Part shown: positions 7,510 through 16,250 of the stretch, in pieces
How the letters are laid out: every line of letters begins with the position of its first letter
Position numbering within the stretch: the stretch's first letter is position 1
Assembly: GCF_900129855.1 (NCBI RefSeq)
Contig: NZ_LT670819.1
Location: forward strand, 5,456,001-5,520,000
Length of the DNA stretch: 64,000 bases
Origin: Streptomyces sp. 3214.6
Lineage (GTDB): Bacteria; Actinomycetota; Actinomycetes; Streptomycetales; Streptomycetaceae
Reading direction: 5' to 3'
Translations under genes and position numbers: made by a program
The notes under the pieces: generated by a model
Database searches by the model: none
What the model was told of the DNA's origin: nothing
Seen by the model: only the letters and a program-made list of their open reading frames with translations

Positions 7510-9153
7510 TCAGCTCTCCGCCAGCAGCTCGTCCGCGTCCATGATCCGGTAGGCGTAGCCCTGTTCCGCCAGGAATCGCTGGCGGTGGGCCGCGAAGTCC
7601 TGGTCGATGGTGTCCCGGGCGACGACGGAGTAGAAGTGGGCCTGGTGGCCGTCCGCCTTCGGGCGCAGGACGCGGCCCAGACGCTGGGCCTCCTCCTGGC
7701 GGGAGCCGAAGGTGCCCGACACCTGGATCGCCACCGTCGCCTCCGGCAGGTCGATCGAGAAGTTCGCGACCTTCGAGACGACCAGCACGCTGATCTCACC
7801 CTCGCGGAACGCGTCGAAGAGCTTCTCGCGCTGGGCGTTGGAGGTCTCGCCCTTGATCACAGGGGCGTTCAGGTGCTCGCCCAGCTCGTCCAGCTGGTCG
7901 ATGTACTGGCCGATGACCAGGATCTGCTGCCCGGCGAACCGGCGCACGATCGCCTCCGTGACCTTCCGCTTCGTCGCGGTCGTCGCGCAGAAGCGGTACT
8001 TCTCCTCCGCCTCGGCCGTCGCATACGCCAGCCGCTCGGAGTCGGTCAGGTTGACCCGGACCTCCACACAGTCCGCGGGCGCGATGTAGCCCTGCGCCTC
8101 GATCTCCTTCCACGGCGCGTCGAACCGCTTCGGCCCGATCAGCGAGAACACGTCCGACTCGCGGCCGTCCTCGCGGACCAGCGTCGCGGTCAGACCGAGA
8201 CGGCGGCGGGCCTGGAGGTCCGCGGTGAACTTGAAGACGGGCGCCGGCAGCAGATGCACCTCGTCGTAGAGGATCAGCCCCCAGTCCCGGGAGTCGAACA
8301 GCTCCAGATGCGGGTAGACGCCCTTCCGCCGGGTCGTCAGCACTTGGTAGGTGGCGATGGTGACGGGCCGGATCTCCTTCCGCGTCCCGCTGTACTCGCC
8401 GATCTCGTCCTCCGTCAGCGACGTCCGCTTCACCAGCTCGTGCTTCCACTGCCGCGCCGACACCGTGTTCGTGACGAGGATGAGAGTGGTGGACTTCGCC
8501 TGGGCCATCGCCCCCGCGCCGACGAGGGTCTTGCCCGCGCCGCACGGCAGGACGACGACGCCGCTCCCGCCGTGCCAGAAGTTCTCCACCGCCTGCTTCT
8601 GGTAGGGCCGCAGCGCCCAGCCGTCCTCGTCCAGCTCGATCGCGTGCGCCTCGCCGTCGACGTACCCGGCGAGGTCCTCGGCCGGCCAGCCCAGCCGCAG
8701 CAGCGTCTGCTTGATCTGCCCGCGCTCGGAGGGGTGCACGACCACGGTGTCCGGGTCGATCCGGGCGCCGATCAGCGGGGTGACCCGCTTGGAACGCAGG
8801 ATCTCCTCCAGCACCGGCCGGTCGGTGGTCGTCAGCACCAGACCGTGCGCCGGGTGCTTGCTCAGCGTCAGCCGGCCGTAACGGTCCATCGTCTCGGCGA
8901 TGTCCACCAGCAGCGCGTGCGGCACCGGATAGCGGCTGTACTGCACGAGCGCGTCCACGACCTGCTCGGCGTCATGCCCGGCCGCCCGCGCGTTCCACAG
9001 GCCCAGCGGGGTCACCCGGTAGGTGTGGATGTGCTCCGGCGCCCGCTCCAGCTCCGCGAACGGCGCGATGGCCCGACGGCAGTCGTCGGCCTGCTCGTGG
9101 TCGACCTCCAGGAGCAGGGTTTTGTCGGATTGGACGATGAGAGGACCGTTCAC
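7510..9153 (-). CDS. XPB/Ssl2-type DNA repair helicase
   Basis: A 547-aa superfamily 2 DNA helicase of the bacterial XPB group, probably acting in DNA repair or transcription-linked remodelling. It has the N-terminal XPB damage-recognition region (MNGPLIVQSDKTLLLEVDHE), Walker A LPCGAGKT (Lys208), DEVH box LILYDEVHLLPAP, motif III GLTATL, and motif VI RQEEAQRLGRVLRPK. The GTG start at 9153 is preferred because the in-frame ATG at 9165 would sit directly on its ribosome site. The helicase-associated gene ending at 9934 on the same strand is its likely functional partner. Confidence 0.93.
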   Translation of the reverse strand: MNGPLIVQSDKTLLLEVDHEQADDCRRAIAPFAELERAPEHIHTYRVTPLGLWNARAAGHDAEQVVDALVQYSRYPVPHALLVDIAETMDRYGRLTLSKHPAHGLVLTTTDRPVLEEILRSKRVTPLIGARIDPDTVVVHPSERGQIKQTLLRLGWPAEDLAGYVDGEAHAIELDEDGWALRPYQKQAVENFWHGGSGVVVLPCGAGKTLVGAGAMAQAKSTTLILVTNTVSARQWKHELVKRTSLTEDEIGEYSGTRKEIRPVTIATYQVLTTRRKGVYPHLELFDSRDWGLILYDEVHLLPAPVFKFTADLQARRRLGLTATLVREDGRESDVFSLIGPKRFDAPWKEIEAQGYIAPADCVEVRVNLTDSERLAYATAEAEEKYRFCATTATKRKVTEAIVRRFAGQQILVIGQYIDQLDELGEHLNAPVIKGETSNAQREKLFDAFREGEISVLVVSKVANFSIDLPEATVAIQVSGTFGSRQEEAQRLGRVLRPKADGHQAHFYSVVARDTIDQDFAAHRQRFLAEQGYAYRIMDADELLAES

Positions 9154-9350
9154 GTACGCGCACATCCCTTCCGCACGGACCAAACGTCCAGTGTGCCGCA
9201 CGGCGCGCCCGAACGGTCGGCCGCTGCCCTGCGGGCTTCCCGACGAAACCCGCGCGGACCCCACGCGGACCCCGCGCAACCCTGCACCCCGGTCGGGTGT
9301 CTGACCAGGGGAGCAGCGCGGTGGGCGCGACGCGGTGAGGAGTTCACGGG

Positions 9351-9905
9351 ATGTCGGTCCTGTCGTTCCGCAGGGGGGCGGTCGGCGCGGGCGCCGCGGC
9401 GGTACTGGCCGCCACGGGCAGCTGGGTGCTGTGGCCGGCGGACGTCGACGAGGGGCTGTGGGCCGAGGTGCGGCCGGTGATCGAGGCCCGGATCGCGGCG
9501 GAGTCAGGGCGCAGCGGCTTCGGCGCGACGGTGCCCGCGCTCGACGCCCGCTGGTTCTGCCGGGCCGAGCCGCTCGAACTGGAGCAGCACGCGGGCGACG
9601 TCCGCGCGGGCGTCAACACCCTGTGCATCGAGTACGGCGTCCAGGACGGCAGCCTCGTGGAGTGCGGCGCCGGACAGCACCCGCAGGTGGTGCGGCTCCG
9701 GCGGGACGGCTCGGCCGACGGCGGCTACCGGGTCGTCTCCCGGGAGGAGCCGCCCGACGGCGCGGGGTACGGGCGGTGGACGCACTCCCACTTCGGCGTC
9801 TACGTCAGGCCCTCGCTCCGGGAACCGATGTCCTCCGCCGCCCTGGAGACCGAGGCCCGCGCCCACTTCGGCCTGCCCGCGGACGCCTCCGTAGGGCAGT
9901 GCTGA
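9351..9905 (+). CDS. Hypothetical membrane-anchored or secreted protein
   Basis: A 184-aa protein starting MSVLSFRRGAVGAG with a short hydrophobic stretch (about residues 10-28) that may be a signal or anchor. The remainder is polar with three cysteines and the segment ALDARWFCRAEPLELEQHAGDVRAG, suggesting an extracytoplasmic domain. No family was recognised. It lies on the opposite strand between the XPB helicase and the helicase-associated gene. Confidence 0.75.
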   Translation: MSVLSFRRGAVGAGAAAVLAATGSWVLWPADVDEGLWAEVRPVIEARIAAESGRSGFGATVPALDARWFCRAEPLELEQHAGDVRAGVNTLCIEYGVQDGSLVECGAGQHPQVVRLRRDGSADGGYRVVSREEPPDGAGYGRWTHSHFGVYVRPSLREPMSSAALETEARAHFGLPADASVGQC

Positions 9906-9933
9906 CGCAGGGCCTCTGCCTTCCCGTGCGCCC

Positions 9934-12600
9934 TCAGTCGTCCGCCAGCTCCGCCACGCCCGTGATCCGGTGCAGCGGATAGGTGCGGACCTCGTCCGCC
10001 GTGTGGTCGTACGCCGTCACGAAGCCGCCCTCCACCCGGACCGGCGCGATGACGCGCTGGCTGGCGGTGCCCTCGGCGTTGACGTAGCCGATCCACAGGG
10101 CCTCGCCGGTCAGGACGGCGGCCTGCATGGTGGCGAGGGTTTCGGCGGAACCGGTGCGGGGGAGTTCGCCGGGGGCGAGCGGGACGGCGTCCTGCGTCTC
10201 CGTCGGCTTGCGCGGAGCCGTGGCCGCCAGGTCGCCGGCCCGGATCGCGCGGATCGCCGCCGTGAGCAGCGTGGCGTCGGGAACCGGCGGCCCGTCCGGC
10301 ACCGGCTCGGGAGCCGTGCGGGGCGGAGTGCGATGCGCATGCGCGCGGGTGATCAGGACGTCGCCCTCGGCGGACTCCGCGGCCGGCGCGAAACCCATCG
10401 CGCGCAGCCCGTCGAGGAGGGTCGCCGGGTCGGCCTGCGCCGCCAGCACCGTGGGAGCCAGCCGGCGCAGCCGCAGGGCGGCGGCACGTTTGTCGGCGAG
10501 GATCTCGTTCAGCATGGCGTCGTCGTCGCAGCGCACATACGCCGAAGCCGCGCCCACCCGCAGATGGCCGTGCCGGCGCGCCACATCGTCGATCAGGTAC
10601 GCCAACGGCTGCGGCACCGGCGTGCGCGCATGCTCGGCGAGGAAAGCATGCAGGTCGGAGGCGCTGCGGCCGGCGTCCAGGGCGCGGCGCACGGAGCCGG
10701 GCGTGAAGCGGTAGACGGTCGCGCCGCCCTTGGACTCGACATCCGCGAGCACGTTCAGCACGGCCGCGAGCGGCCGCCGCAGCGGGCCGGGCGCGACCGC
10801 GGTCAGATCCGCCTGGAGCAGGACGTGATCCAGGGGCTCGGGGAGCAGCGGGGCCAGCAGCCGGGCGGCGGACGCGGTCGCGACGGCCTGCTCGGGCGGC
10901 GAGAGGGGGGCCTGGGCGTGGGCGGCCGGGTGGCGATGGTGGGCGGGCAGCTTGTCCCCGGGACCGGCGGCCGCAGCCTCGTGCGTACCGTCATGAGGGT
11001 GGTCATGGGCGTGGTCGTGCGAGGGGCCATGAGACGGGCCACGAGACGGGCCATGAGCGGTGGCGGACGGCTTCGTCGCGGCCGGTGCGCCCAGCAGGGC
11101 CCGACCGTGCGCCGACAGCGCGCCCCGCCCGGTCACGCCCAGCATCTCGGCCTCCGTCAGGGTCCAGCGGGCGAGCCGGGAGCGCAGGTCCTCGTCACCG
11201 GCCCGAGAACCCTGCGGGCCCTGAGAACCCTGTTGACCCTGCGGGCCGCGCAGAGGGCGTTCCCAGCGCAGGCGGGCCAGCAGCGCCCCCGTGTCGGGTG
11301 CGGCGCCCTCGGGCAGTGCCGCCAGCAGCGCCAGCACCCGGTGACGCACCTCGGGCGCGGCCGACCGGTCCAGACCCGGCCCCAGCGCCGACAGCGCCCG
11401 CTCCTTGAGATCCCGGCCGCCGACCACCCCGGAGGTCCGGGTCGCCACCAGCCATGCCTGCGCCAGCTGCGCCCACCGCTCGGCGGGCGGCCGCTCCAGC
11501 CACTCGTCGTACTCCGGCGTCGCCGCATACCGCTCGTCCGCCTCGCCGTCGGAGGCGAGCAGCCCGGCCGCATACGCCAGCTCCACCCAGAACGCGGCCA
11601 CCGGCTCGGAAACGTCCAGCGCGACCGCCGTCCGCTTGAGGTCGCGCACGCTCAGCCCGCCGGCCCGCAGCACCGCGGGACCGCCCTCGTCCCAGTCCTT
11701 CAACAACTCCTCGACCGTCGCGAGCGCCGTGTACGCCTGCCCGGCCGCCGTCGCGTCCACAACCTGTGGAGGATGCACCGCACCCGCCTCCACGACCGGC
11801 GGCACCGGTTCCGGCACGCGATGAGCCCGCCCGCCGCGCAGATGCAGGGCGACCTCACGAGGCAGGACGACCGTGCCGGGCGCCGTCGGCAGCAGCAGCC
11901 CCCGGTCCAGCAGCCAGCGCAGCCGTACCGCCGGATCATGCGTGACCTGCCCGTACGGCGGCCCCCACACCAACCGCTCCAGCACCTCGAGGGAGCCGGC
12001 GGGCGCCTCGGCGAGCAGCGCCGCCATCTTCTTGCGATGCCCGAAGAGGGTGGTGAGCGCGGCGACCGCGGACACCGAGTCATGCGTGGACGGCAGCCCG
12101 GCCGCCGCCACGATCTCCTGGATCCGGCCCGGCGACATGCCCGCCGTGGCCTCCCGCACATTCGGCCCGAGCCCCGTCGGCGACGGGTGCTGCGGGGACG
12201 GCGCGAGAAGCTCGCGGGCGGTGCGCACGAGGTGGAGGCGATCGTCGGCCCCCCACACCAGGGCCTGCTCGCGCAGCGCCGCCAGGGCGCCGGGAAGCGC
12301 GTCGGCGACGACCGGGTCGCGGGCGTCCCCCGCCATCAACCCGAGCAGCTCCTCGTACGTCGCCGGATCGTCGGCCACGGCCAGCGCCTCCGCGCTCTGC
12401 AGAGCGAACCGGTCGAGCCGCTCCAGCGCGCGCACGACCGAGGCCCGGGTGCCGGCCCGGGTGGCGAGCTGGGTGAGGTCGGTGGGGACCGGGGTGATGA
12501 GGTCGGGTCGGGCGCGCAGGAGCGCGGCCAGGGAAGCGTCGTCCCGGGCGCGGAGCGCTGCCGCCAGGGAGCGGGGGGCCGGCTGGTCCTCGGTGCTCAT
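9934..12600 (-). CDS. Helicase-associated protein with C-terminal WYL-like domain
   Basis: An 888-aa protein that actinobacterial annotation usually calls helicase C-terminal (Helicase_C_3) domain protein. It has no Walker A motif, so it is unlikely to be a helicase itself. The N-terminal half is helical with winged-helix character. The middle holds a GPQGQQGSQGPQG collagen-like run and a His-rich stretch (PSHDHAHDHPHDG). The Helicase_C_3 region follows (VLLQADLTAVAPG), and the end WIGYVNAEGTASQRVIAPVRV resembles a WYL ligand-binding fold. Same-strand proximity to the XPB gene suggests a functional pair; this is inference. Confidence 0.85.
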   Translation of the reverse strand: MSTEDQPAPRSLAAALRARDDASLAALLRARPDLITPVPTDLTQLATRAGTRASVVRALERLDRFALQSAEALAVADDPATYEELLGLMAGDARDPVVADALPGALAALREQALVWGADDRLHLVRTARELLAPSPQHPSPTGLGPNVREATAGMSPGRIQEIVAAAGLPSTHDSVSAVAALTTLFGHRKKMAALLAEAPAGSLEVLERLVWGPPYGQVTHDPAVRLRWLLDRGLLLPTAPGTVVLPREVALHLRGGRAHRVPEPVPPVVEAGAVHPPQVVDATAAGQAYTALATVEELLKDWDEGGPAVLRAGGLSVRDLKRTAVALDVSEPVAAFWVELAYAAGLLASDGEADERYAATPEYDEWLERPPAERWAQLAQAWLVATRTSGVVGGRDLKERALSALGPGLDRSAAPEVRHRVLALLAALPEGAAPDTGALLARLRWERPLRGPQGQQGSQGPQGSRAGDEDLRSRLARWTLTEAEMLGVTGRGALSAHGRALLGAPAATKPSATAHGPSRGPSHGPSHDHAHDHPHDGTHEAAAAGPGDKLPAHHRHPAAHAQAPLSPPEQAVATASAARLLAPLLPEPLDHVLLQADLTAVAPGPLRRPLAAVLNVLADVESKGGATVYRFTPGSVRRALDAGRSASDLHAFLAEHARTPVPQPLAYLIDDVARRHGHLRVGAASAYVRCDDDAMLNEILADKRAAALRLRRLAPTVLAAQADPATLLDGLRAMGFAPAAESAEGDVLITRAHAHRTPPRTAPEPVPDGPPVPDATLLTAAIRAIRAGDLAATAPRKPTETQDAVPLAPGELPRTGSAETLATMQAAVLTGEALWIGYVNAEGTASQRVIAPVRVEGGFVTAYDHTADEVRTYPLHRITGVAELADD

Positions 12601-12695
12601 CTTGCCCACGGTAGCGGTTGCCGTCCCCCGGGGGCTGCGCCCGCGGACCCCCGCTCCGGCCCGGCGCCGGCGAAGAGAAGCGGTAGCTTCTTCCC

Positions 12696-13709
12696 GTGGG
12701 GATCGAGAGCGACCAAGTCGTCTACGAGTATCTGAGCCGGGTCGGGGACGTCGCACAGCAGCAGCAGTTGTCGTCGGCCACCCGGATGCGGCTCGTCTCC
12801 GAGCTGCGCAACGAGATCGACCGGCGCCGGGCGAAGGCCACCGTCGACTCGCCCGCCGCCGTCCGCCGCATCATCGACCGCCTCGGCAGCCCCGACGACA
12901 TCGTCGCCGCCGCGGCCGACGGCGGCGCCGGCGCTCCGCAGACCCCGACGCCCTCCGTGCCCGTCCAACGGGACCGCGAGGAGCGGCCCGAGCGGCCCGG
13001 GCGGTCGAAGGGGATCCGGCGCGTCGTGCCACGCCCCCGGCCCGGCTCACCGCCCCCCGCCGCACCCGCCGACGTCCCGTCCCCGCCACGGAAGGACAGC
13101 CGGGAGACGCCCGACTGGTGGCTGGACGAGCCCACCCCGCTCGGCCTCAGCGACGAGGTGCCGGGCTTCGTCGGCGGCGTGGAGATCCCCGACCTGCTCA
13201 AGCCGCCGAGAGCCAAGGCCGACGAGGACGAGTACGAGTACGAGGACGATGCCGACGACGAGAACCTCGTCGGAGGCGAGGAAGCGGAGGCGGCGGAGGA
13301 CGACGGCACCGGCCTCCGCCGACGCCGTCGGATCCGGCTGCGCCGGGCCTCCTCCTCCGATGCGCAGGGACGTCGCTGGAGCAACCCGCTGCTCCTCCTC
13401 GCCGCCGCGTCCCTCGTCGCCGGCGCGGTGCTCGGCAACTGGTTCGCGCTGATCCTGGGCTGGGCCATCGCCTACGCCTCGCGGCGACTGACCGAGCGGG
13501 AGACGAAACTGGCGGTCATGTGGCTGCCGGGGCTCTCGGTCACCGCCGGTGTGGTCTGGCTGTGGGGGCGGTCCGACGGACGCTGGGGCGAGCCCATCGC
13601 CGAGGGACAGATGAACGACGCCGTCGCCCAGACCTGGCCCTGGGTGATCCGGGGCGCGGCCGTGGCGTCGGCACTGTTCCTGGTCTGGAGATCGCAGAAA
13701 CAGAAGTAG
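12696..13709 (+). CDS. Membrane protein with N-terminal HAAS-like domain
   Basis: A 337-aa protein. Residues 1-75 (LRNEIDRRR, IIDRLGSPDDIVAAA) resemble the HAAS signalling/assembly domain found with PadR-type regulators. A long proline- and acid-rich linker follows, with an EDEYEYEDDADDE patch. The C-terminal part has about three transmembrane helices (NPLLLLAAASLVAGAVLG, LAVMWLPGLSVTAGVVWLW, VIRGAAVASALFLVW). The GTG start gives MGIESDQVVYEYL. Function is unknown. It is the first of a plus-strand pair with the HAD gene. Confidence 0.8.
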   Translation: MGIESDQVVYEYLSRVGDVAQQQQLSSATRMRLVSELRNEIDRRRAKATVDSPAAVRRIIDRLGSPDDIVAAAADGGAGAPQTPTPSVPVQRDREERPERPGRSKGIRRVVPRPRPGSPPPAAPADVPSPPRKDSRETPDWWLDEPTPLGLSDEVPGFVGGVEIPDLLKPPRAKADEDEYEYEDDADDENLVGGEEAEAAEDDGTGLRRRRRIRLRRASSSDAQGRRWSNPLLLLAAASLVAGAVLGNWFALILGWAIAYASRRLTERETKLAVMWLPGLSVTAGVVWLWGRSDGRWGEPIAEGQMNDAVAQTWPWVIRGAAVASALFLVWRSQKQK

Positions 13710-13772
13710 CCGCAGAAGCTGTGGGCGAACGGCCGAAACAAGGAAGTTGAGGCCGCCGGGCAGAATGGCCGC

Positions 13773-14390
13773 ATGACGTCACCCGTGCTCACCGTCGGCT
13801 TCGACCTCGACATGACCCTGATCGACTCCCGGCCCGGCATCCGCGCCACCTACCTGGCGCTCGCCGAGCGGACGGGGACGTACATAGACGCCGACCTCGT
13901 GGTCACCCGCCTCGGTCCGCCGCCGGAGACGGAGCTGGCCCACTGGTACCCGGCGGAGCAGGTGGCGGCCGTCGCCGACGTCTACCGCTCGCTGTACCCC
14001 GAGCACGGGGTCACCGGAGCGAGCGCGCTGCCCGGCGCCCGGGAGGCGATCGCGGCCGTGCAGGCGGCCGGCGGGCGGGCGATCGTCGTCACCGCCAAGC
14101 ACCAGCCCAACGCGAAGCTGCAGGTGGAGTATCTGCGTCTGGGCCCCGACGCGGTGATCGGCGACCTGTGGGCCGAGCGGAAGGCGGAGGCGCTGCGCGA
14201 GCACGGCGCGAGCGTCTACGTCGGCGACCACGTGGGCGACGTCCGCGGCGCGCACGCCGCCGGGGCGCTCTCGGTGGCCGTGCCGACCGGGCCGATCGGC
14301 GCGGAGGAACTACGGACGGCCGGTGCGGATGTCGTACTCACCGACCTGACCGAATTCCCCGCCTGGCTCTCCGCCCACCTGGGCGACTAA
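13773..14390 (+). CDS. HAD-superfamily phosphatase (phosphoglycolate phosphatase-like)
   Basis: A 205-aa cytoplasmic hydrolase. The nucleophile motif is FDLDMTLIDSR (DxDxT). A Thr follows in IVVTAKH (motif II), Lys in the LWAERKAE helix (motif III), and acidic residues in YVGDHVGDVRGAHAAG (motif IV). A small helical cap lies between motifs I and II. The substrate is not defined by sequence. The 3' end overlaps the convergent small membrane gene by 4 bp. Confidence 0.9.
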   Translation: MTSPVLTVGFDLDMTLIDSRPGIRATYLALAERTGTYIDADLVVTRLGPPPETELAHWYPAEQVAAVADVYRSLYPEHGVTGASALPGAREAIAAVQAAGGRAIVVTAKHQPNAKLQVEYLRLGPDAVIGDLWAERKAEALREHGASVYVGDHVGDVRGAHAAGALSVAVPTGPIGAEELRTAGADVVLTDLTEFPAWLSAHLGD

Positions 14391-14638
14391 CGTTCCGCGC
14401 CCCGCGCCTGACGGCGGCCGGCCGCGACCGACTGCAGGACTCCCGCGCCGGCGATCAGGAAGCCGACGCCCATGAGCATGCTCAATCCGAACATGTACGT
14501 CGGAAAAGGCGTCGTGCCGAGGAACAGCGGGGCGACCGTGACGAGTGTGGCCACGGCGCCGACGAAGAACACGATGGCACCGGCACGGATCAGTCGGTCA
14601 CCGGGGGCGGCGGAATTCGTTTGGGTTTTGTCACGCAC
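14387..14638 (-). CDS. Small membrane protein with two transmembrane helices
   Basis: An 83-aa protein from a GTG start (MRDKTQTNSAAPGDRL). Two hydrophobic helices are clear: IRAGAIVFFVGAVATLVTVAPLFL and MFGLSMLMGVGFLIAGAGVL. A basic tail AAGRRQARGAER suggests that end is cytoplasmic. No function can be assigned. Confidence 0.75.
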   Translation of the reverse strand: MRDKTQTNSAAPGDRLIRAGAIVFFVGAVATLVTVAPLFLGTTPFPTYMFGLSMLMGVGFLIAGAGVLQSVAAGRRQARGAER

Positions 14639-14718
14639 CGGACCAGGGTAGTTCCCAGCCCTGAGGAACAACCGGGGGACGTCTTGTCACCCGCCCGAAG
14701 AGCATTAGCCTTGGTACC

Positions 14719-14740
14719 GGCGGGTCATGGTCGACCCGCC
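14719..14740 (+). promoter_or_regulatory. Hairpin in the leader of the cold-shock gene
   Basis: Perfect 8-bp arms ggcgggtc and gacccgcc close a 6-base loop about 85 bp before the cold-shock start codon. Structured leaders are known for cold-shock mRNAs. A second small stem (ccgtt-ccgt-aacgg) lies further downstream. The role is inferred. Confidence 0.45.
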
Positions 14741-14824
14741 CAAGTGCTATCCAGAGCCGTTCCGTAACGGTTCCAGAGTTGTTTCCGAAGCAGTTTTCCG
14801 ACGAGTACGAGGACGAGGACAGAC

Positions 14825-15208
14825 GTGCCTACCGGCAAGGTCAAGTGGTTCAACAGTGAGAAGGGCTTCGGCTTTCTCTCCCGTGACGACGGCGGTGACG
14901 TCTTCGTCCATTCCTCCGTCCTGCCTGCCGGAGTCGAGGCGCTGAAGCCGGGTCAGCGAGTGGAGTTCGGCGTCGTCGCCGGACAGCGCGGCGACCAGGC
15001 ACTCTCCGTCGTCATTCTCGACCCGACCCCGTCGGTCGCCGCGGCGCAGCGCAAGAAGCCCGACGAACTGGCCTCCATCGTCCAGGATCTGACCACCGTC
15101 CTGGAGAACATCACCCCGATGCTGGAGAAGGGCCGCTACCCGGAGAAGGCCTCCGGCAAGAAGATCGCCGGTCTACTGCGCGCGGTCGCCGACCAGTTGG
15201 ACGTGTAA
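14825..15208 (+). CDS. Cold-shock domain protein with C-terminal extension
   Basis: A 127-aa RNA/ssDNA-binding protein. Residues 1-66 form the cold-shock domain with RNP-type motifs KGFGFLSRD and DVFVHSSVL. About 60 extra residues follow (KKPDELASIVQDLTTVLENITPMLEKGRYPEKASGKKIAGLLRAVADQLDV), forming predicted helices. Canonical Csp proteins end near residue 67, so this is the longer actinobacterial form. The GTG start follows a structured leader over 100 bases long. Confidence 0.92.
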   Translation: MPTGKVKWFNSEKGFGFLSRDDGGDVFVHSSVLPAGVEALKPGQRVEFGVVAGQRGDQALSVVILDPTPSVAAAQRKKPDELASIVQDLTTVLENITPMLEKGRYPEKASGKKIAGLLRAVADQLDV

Positions 15209-15212
15209 CCCT

Positions 15213-15341
15213 CGGGCCGTCGCCCTGGCCGCCGCCGCGACGGCGGCGCTGTTGGTCTGCGACGCGTGGTTCGACGTGTCGCTCGCCCTCGGCACCCCCG
15301 ACGTATGGCTGTCGGCGGTGCTCGCGGTCGCTGGCCGAGGG
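15213..15341 (+). pseudogene. Remnant of a membrane protein C-terminal segment
   Basis: Directly after the cold-shock stop, one frame reads RAVALAAAATAALLVCDAWFDVSLALG, then a second hydrophobic stretch (VWLSAVLAVAG). It has no start codon or ribosome site and runs into an 18-bp repeat. The LLVCDAWFDV pattern resembles the last helices of actinobacterial multi-pass proteins, so this is probably a decayed gene fragment. The parent family was not identified with certainty. Confidence 0.4.
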
Positions 15342-15349
15342 CGACGACC

Positions 15350-15403
15350 GGCAACCCCAGGGAAACCGGCAACCCCAGGGAAACCGGAAACCTCAGGGGA
15401 AGG
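15350..15403. repeat. 18-bp tandem repeat at the mqnD 3' end
   Basis: Two perfect copies of ggcaaccccagggaaacc (15350-15367 and 15368-15385) are followed by a degenerate third copy that overlaps the mqnD stop codon. It separates the gene remnant from mqnD. Confidence 0.85.
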
Positions 15404-16250
15404 CCAGTGCCTGCGGGGCCAGGGCCGGGACCAAGCCCTCCGCCGCCGCCCGTGTCAACAGCCCCCGGATCGCCGCATAGCCGTCCTCCCCCAGGTCCGC
15501 GGTGAACTCGTTGACGTACAGGCCGATGTGCTGGTCGGCGACGGTCGGGTCCATCTCCTGGGCGTGTGCCATGACGTACGGGCGGGAGGCCTCGGGGTCG
15601 TCCCAGGCGGCGCGCACGGAGGCGCGGATGGAATCGGCCAGCCCGGTCAGGGTCTTCGCCCCCAGCGACCTCTTGGCGATGATCGCGCCCAGCGGGATCG
15701 GCAGGCCGGTGGTGTCCTCCCAGTGCTCGCCCATGTCCGCGAGCTTGTGCAGACCGTAGTTCTGGTAGGTGAAGCGGGCCTCGTGGATGACCAGGCCCGC
15801 GTCGATCTTCCCGTCCCGCACGGCGGGCATGATCTCGTGGAACGGCATGACGACGATGTCGCCGACGCCCCCCGGGACCGTCTCCGCCGCCCACAGCCGG
15901 AACAGCAGATACGCCGTCGACTTCTCGCTCGGCACGGCGACGGTCCGGCCCGTCAGGTCGACGCCCGCCTCCCGCGTCAGCACCAGCGGCCCACAGCCCC
16001 GCCCCAGCGCGCCCCCGCAGGGCAGCAGCGCGTACTCGTCGAGAACGTAGGGCAGCACGGCGTACGACACCTTCAGCGCGTCGGACTCACCGCGTTCGGC
16101 CATGCCGTTGGTGATGTCGATGTCCGCGAAGGTCACGTCGAGCGCGGGCGCGCCCGGCACGCGGCCGTGGGCGAGGGCATCGAAGACGAAGGTGTCGTTC
16201 GGGCAGGGCGAGTACGCGATCTGCAGCGGCTGCGGCTGCTCACTGGTCAT
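15393..16250 (-). CDS. mqnD: 1,4-dihydroxy-6-naphthoate synthase MqnD
   Basis: A 285-aa enzyme of the futalosine menaquinone pathway, converting cyclic dehypoxanthinyl futalosine to 1,4-dihydroxy-6-naphthoate. Hallmarks are SPCPNDTFVFDALAHG near the N-terminus, ADIDITNGMAERGESDALKVSYA, and MPFHEIMPAVRDGKIDAGLVIHEARFTYQNYG, with the periplasmic-binding-like fold length. Its ATG lies 11 bp inside the end of mqnB, so the two genes are coupled. Neighbouring mqnB supports the assignment. Confidence 0.95.
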   Translation of the reverse strand: MTSEQPQPLQIAYSPCPNDTFVFDALAHGRVPGAPALDVTFADIDITNGMAERGESDALKVSYAVLPYVLDEYALLPCGGALGRGCGPLVLTREAGVDLTGRTVAVPSEKSTAYLLFRLWAAETVPGGVGDIVVMPFHEIMPAVRDGKIDAGLVIHEARFTYQNYGLHKLADMGEHWEDTTGLPIPLGAIIAKRSLGAKTLTGLADSIRASVRAAWDDPEASRPYVMAHAQEMDPTVADQHIGLYVNEFTADLGEDGYAAIRGLLTRAAAEGLVPALAPQALAFP

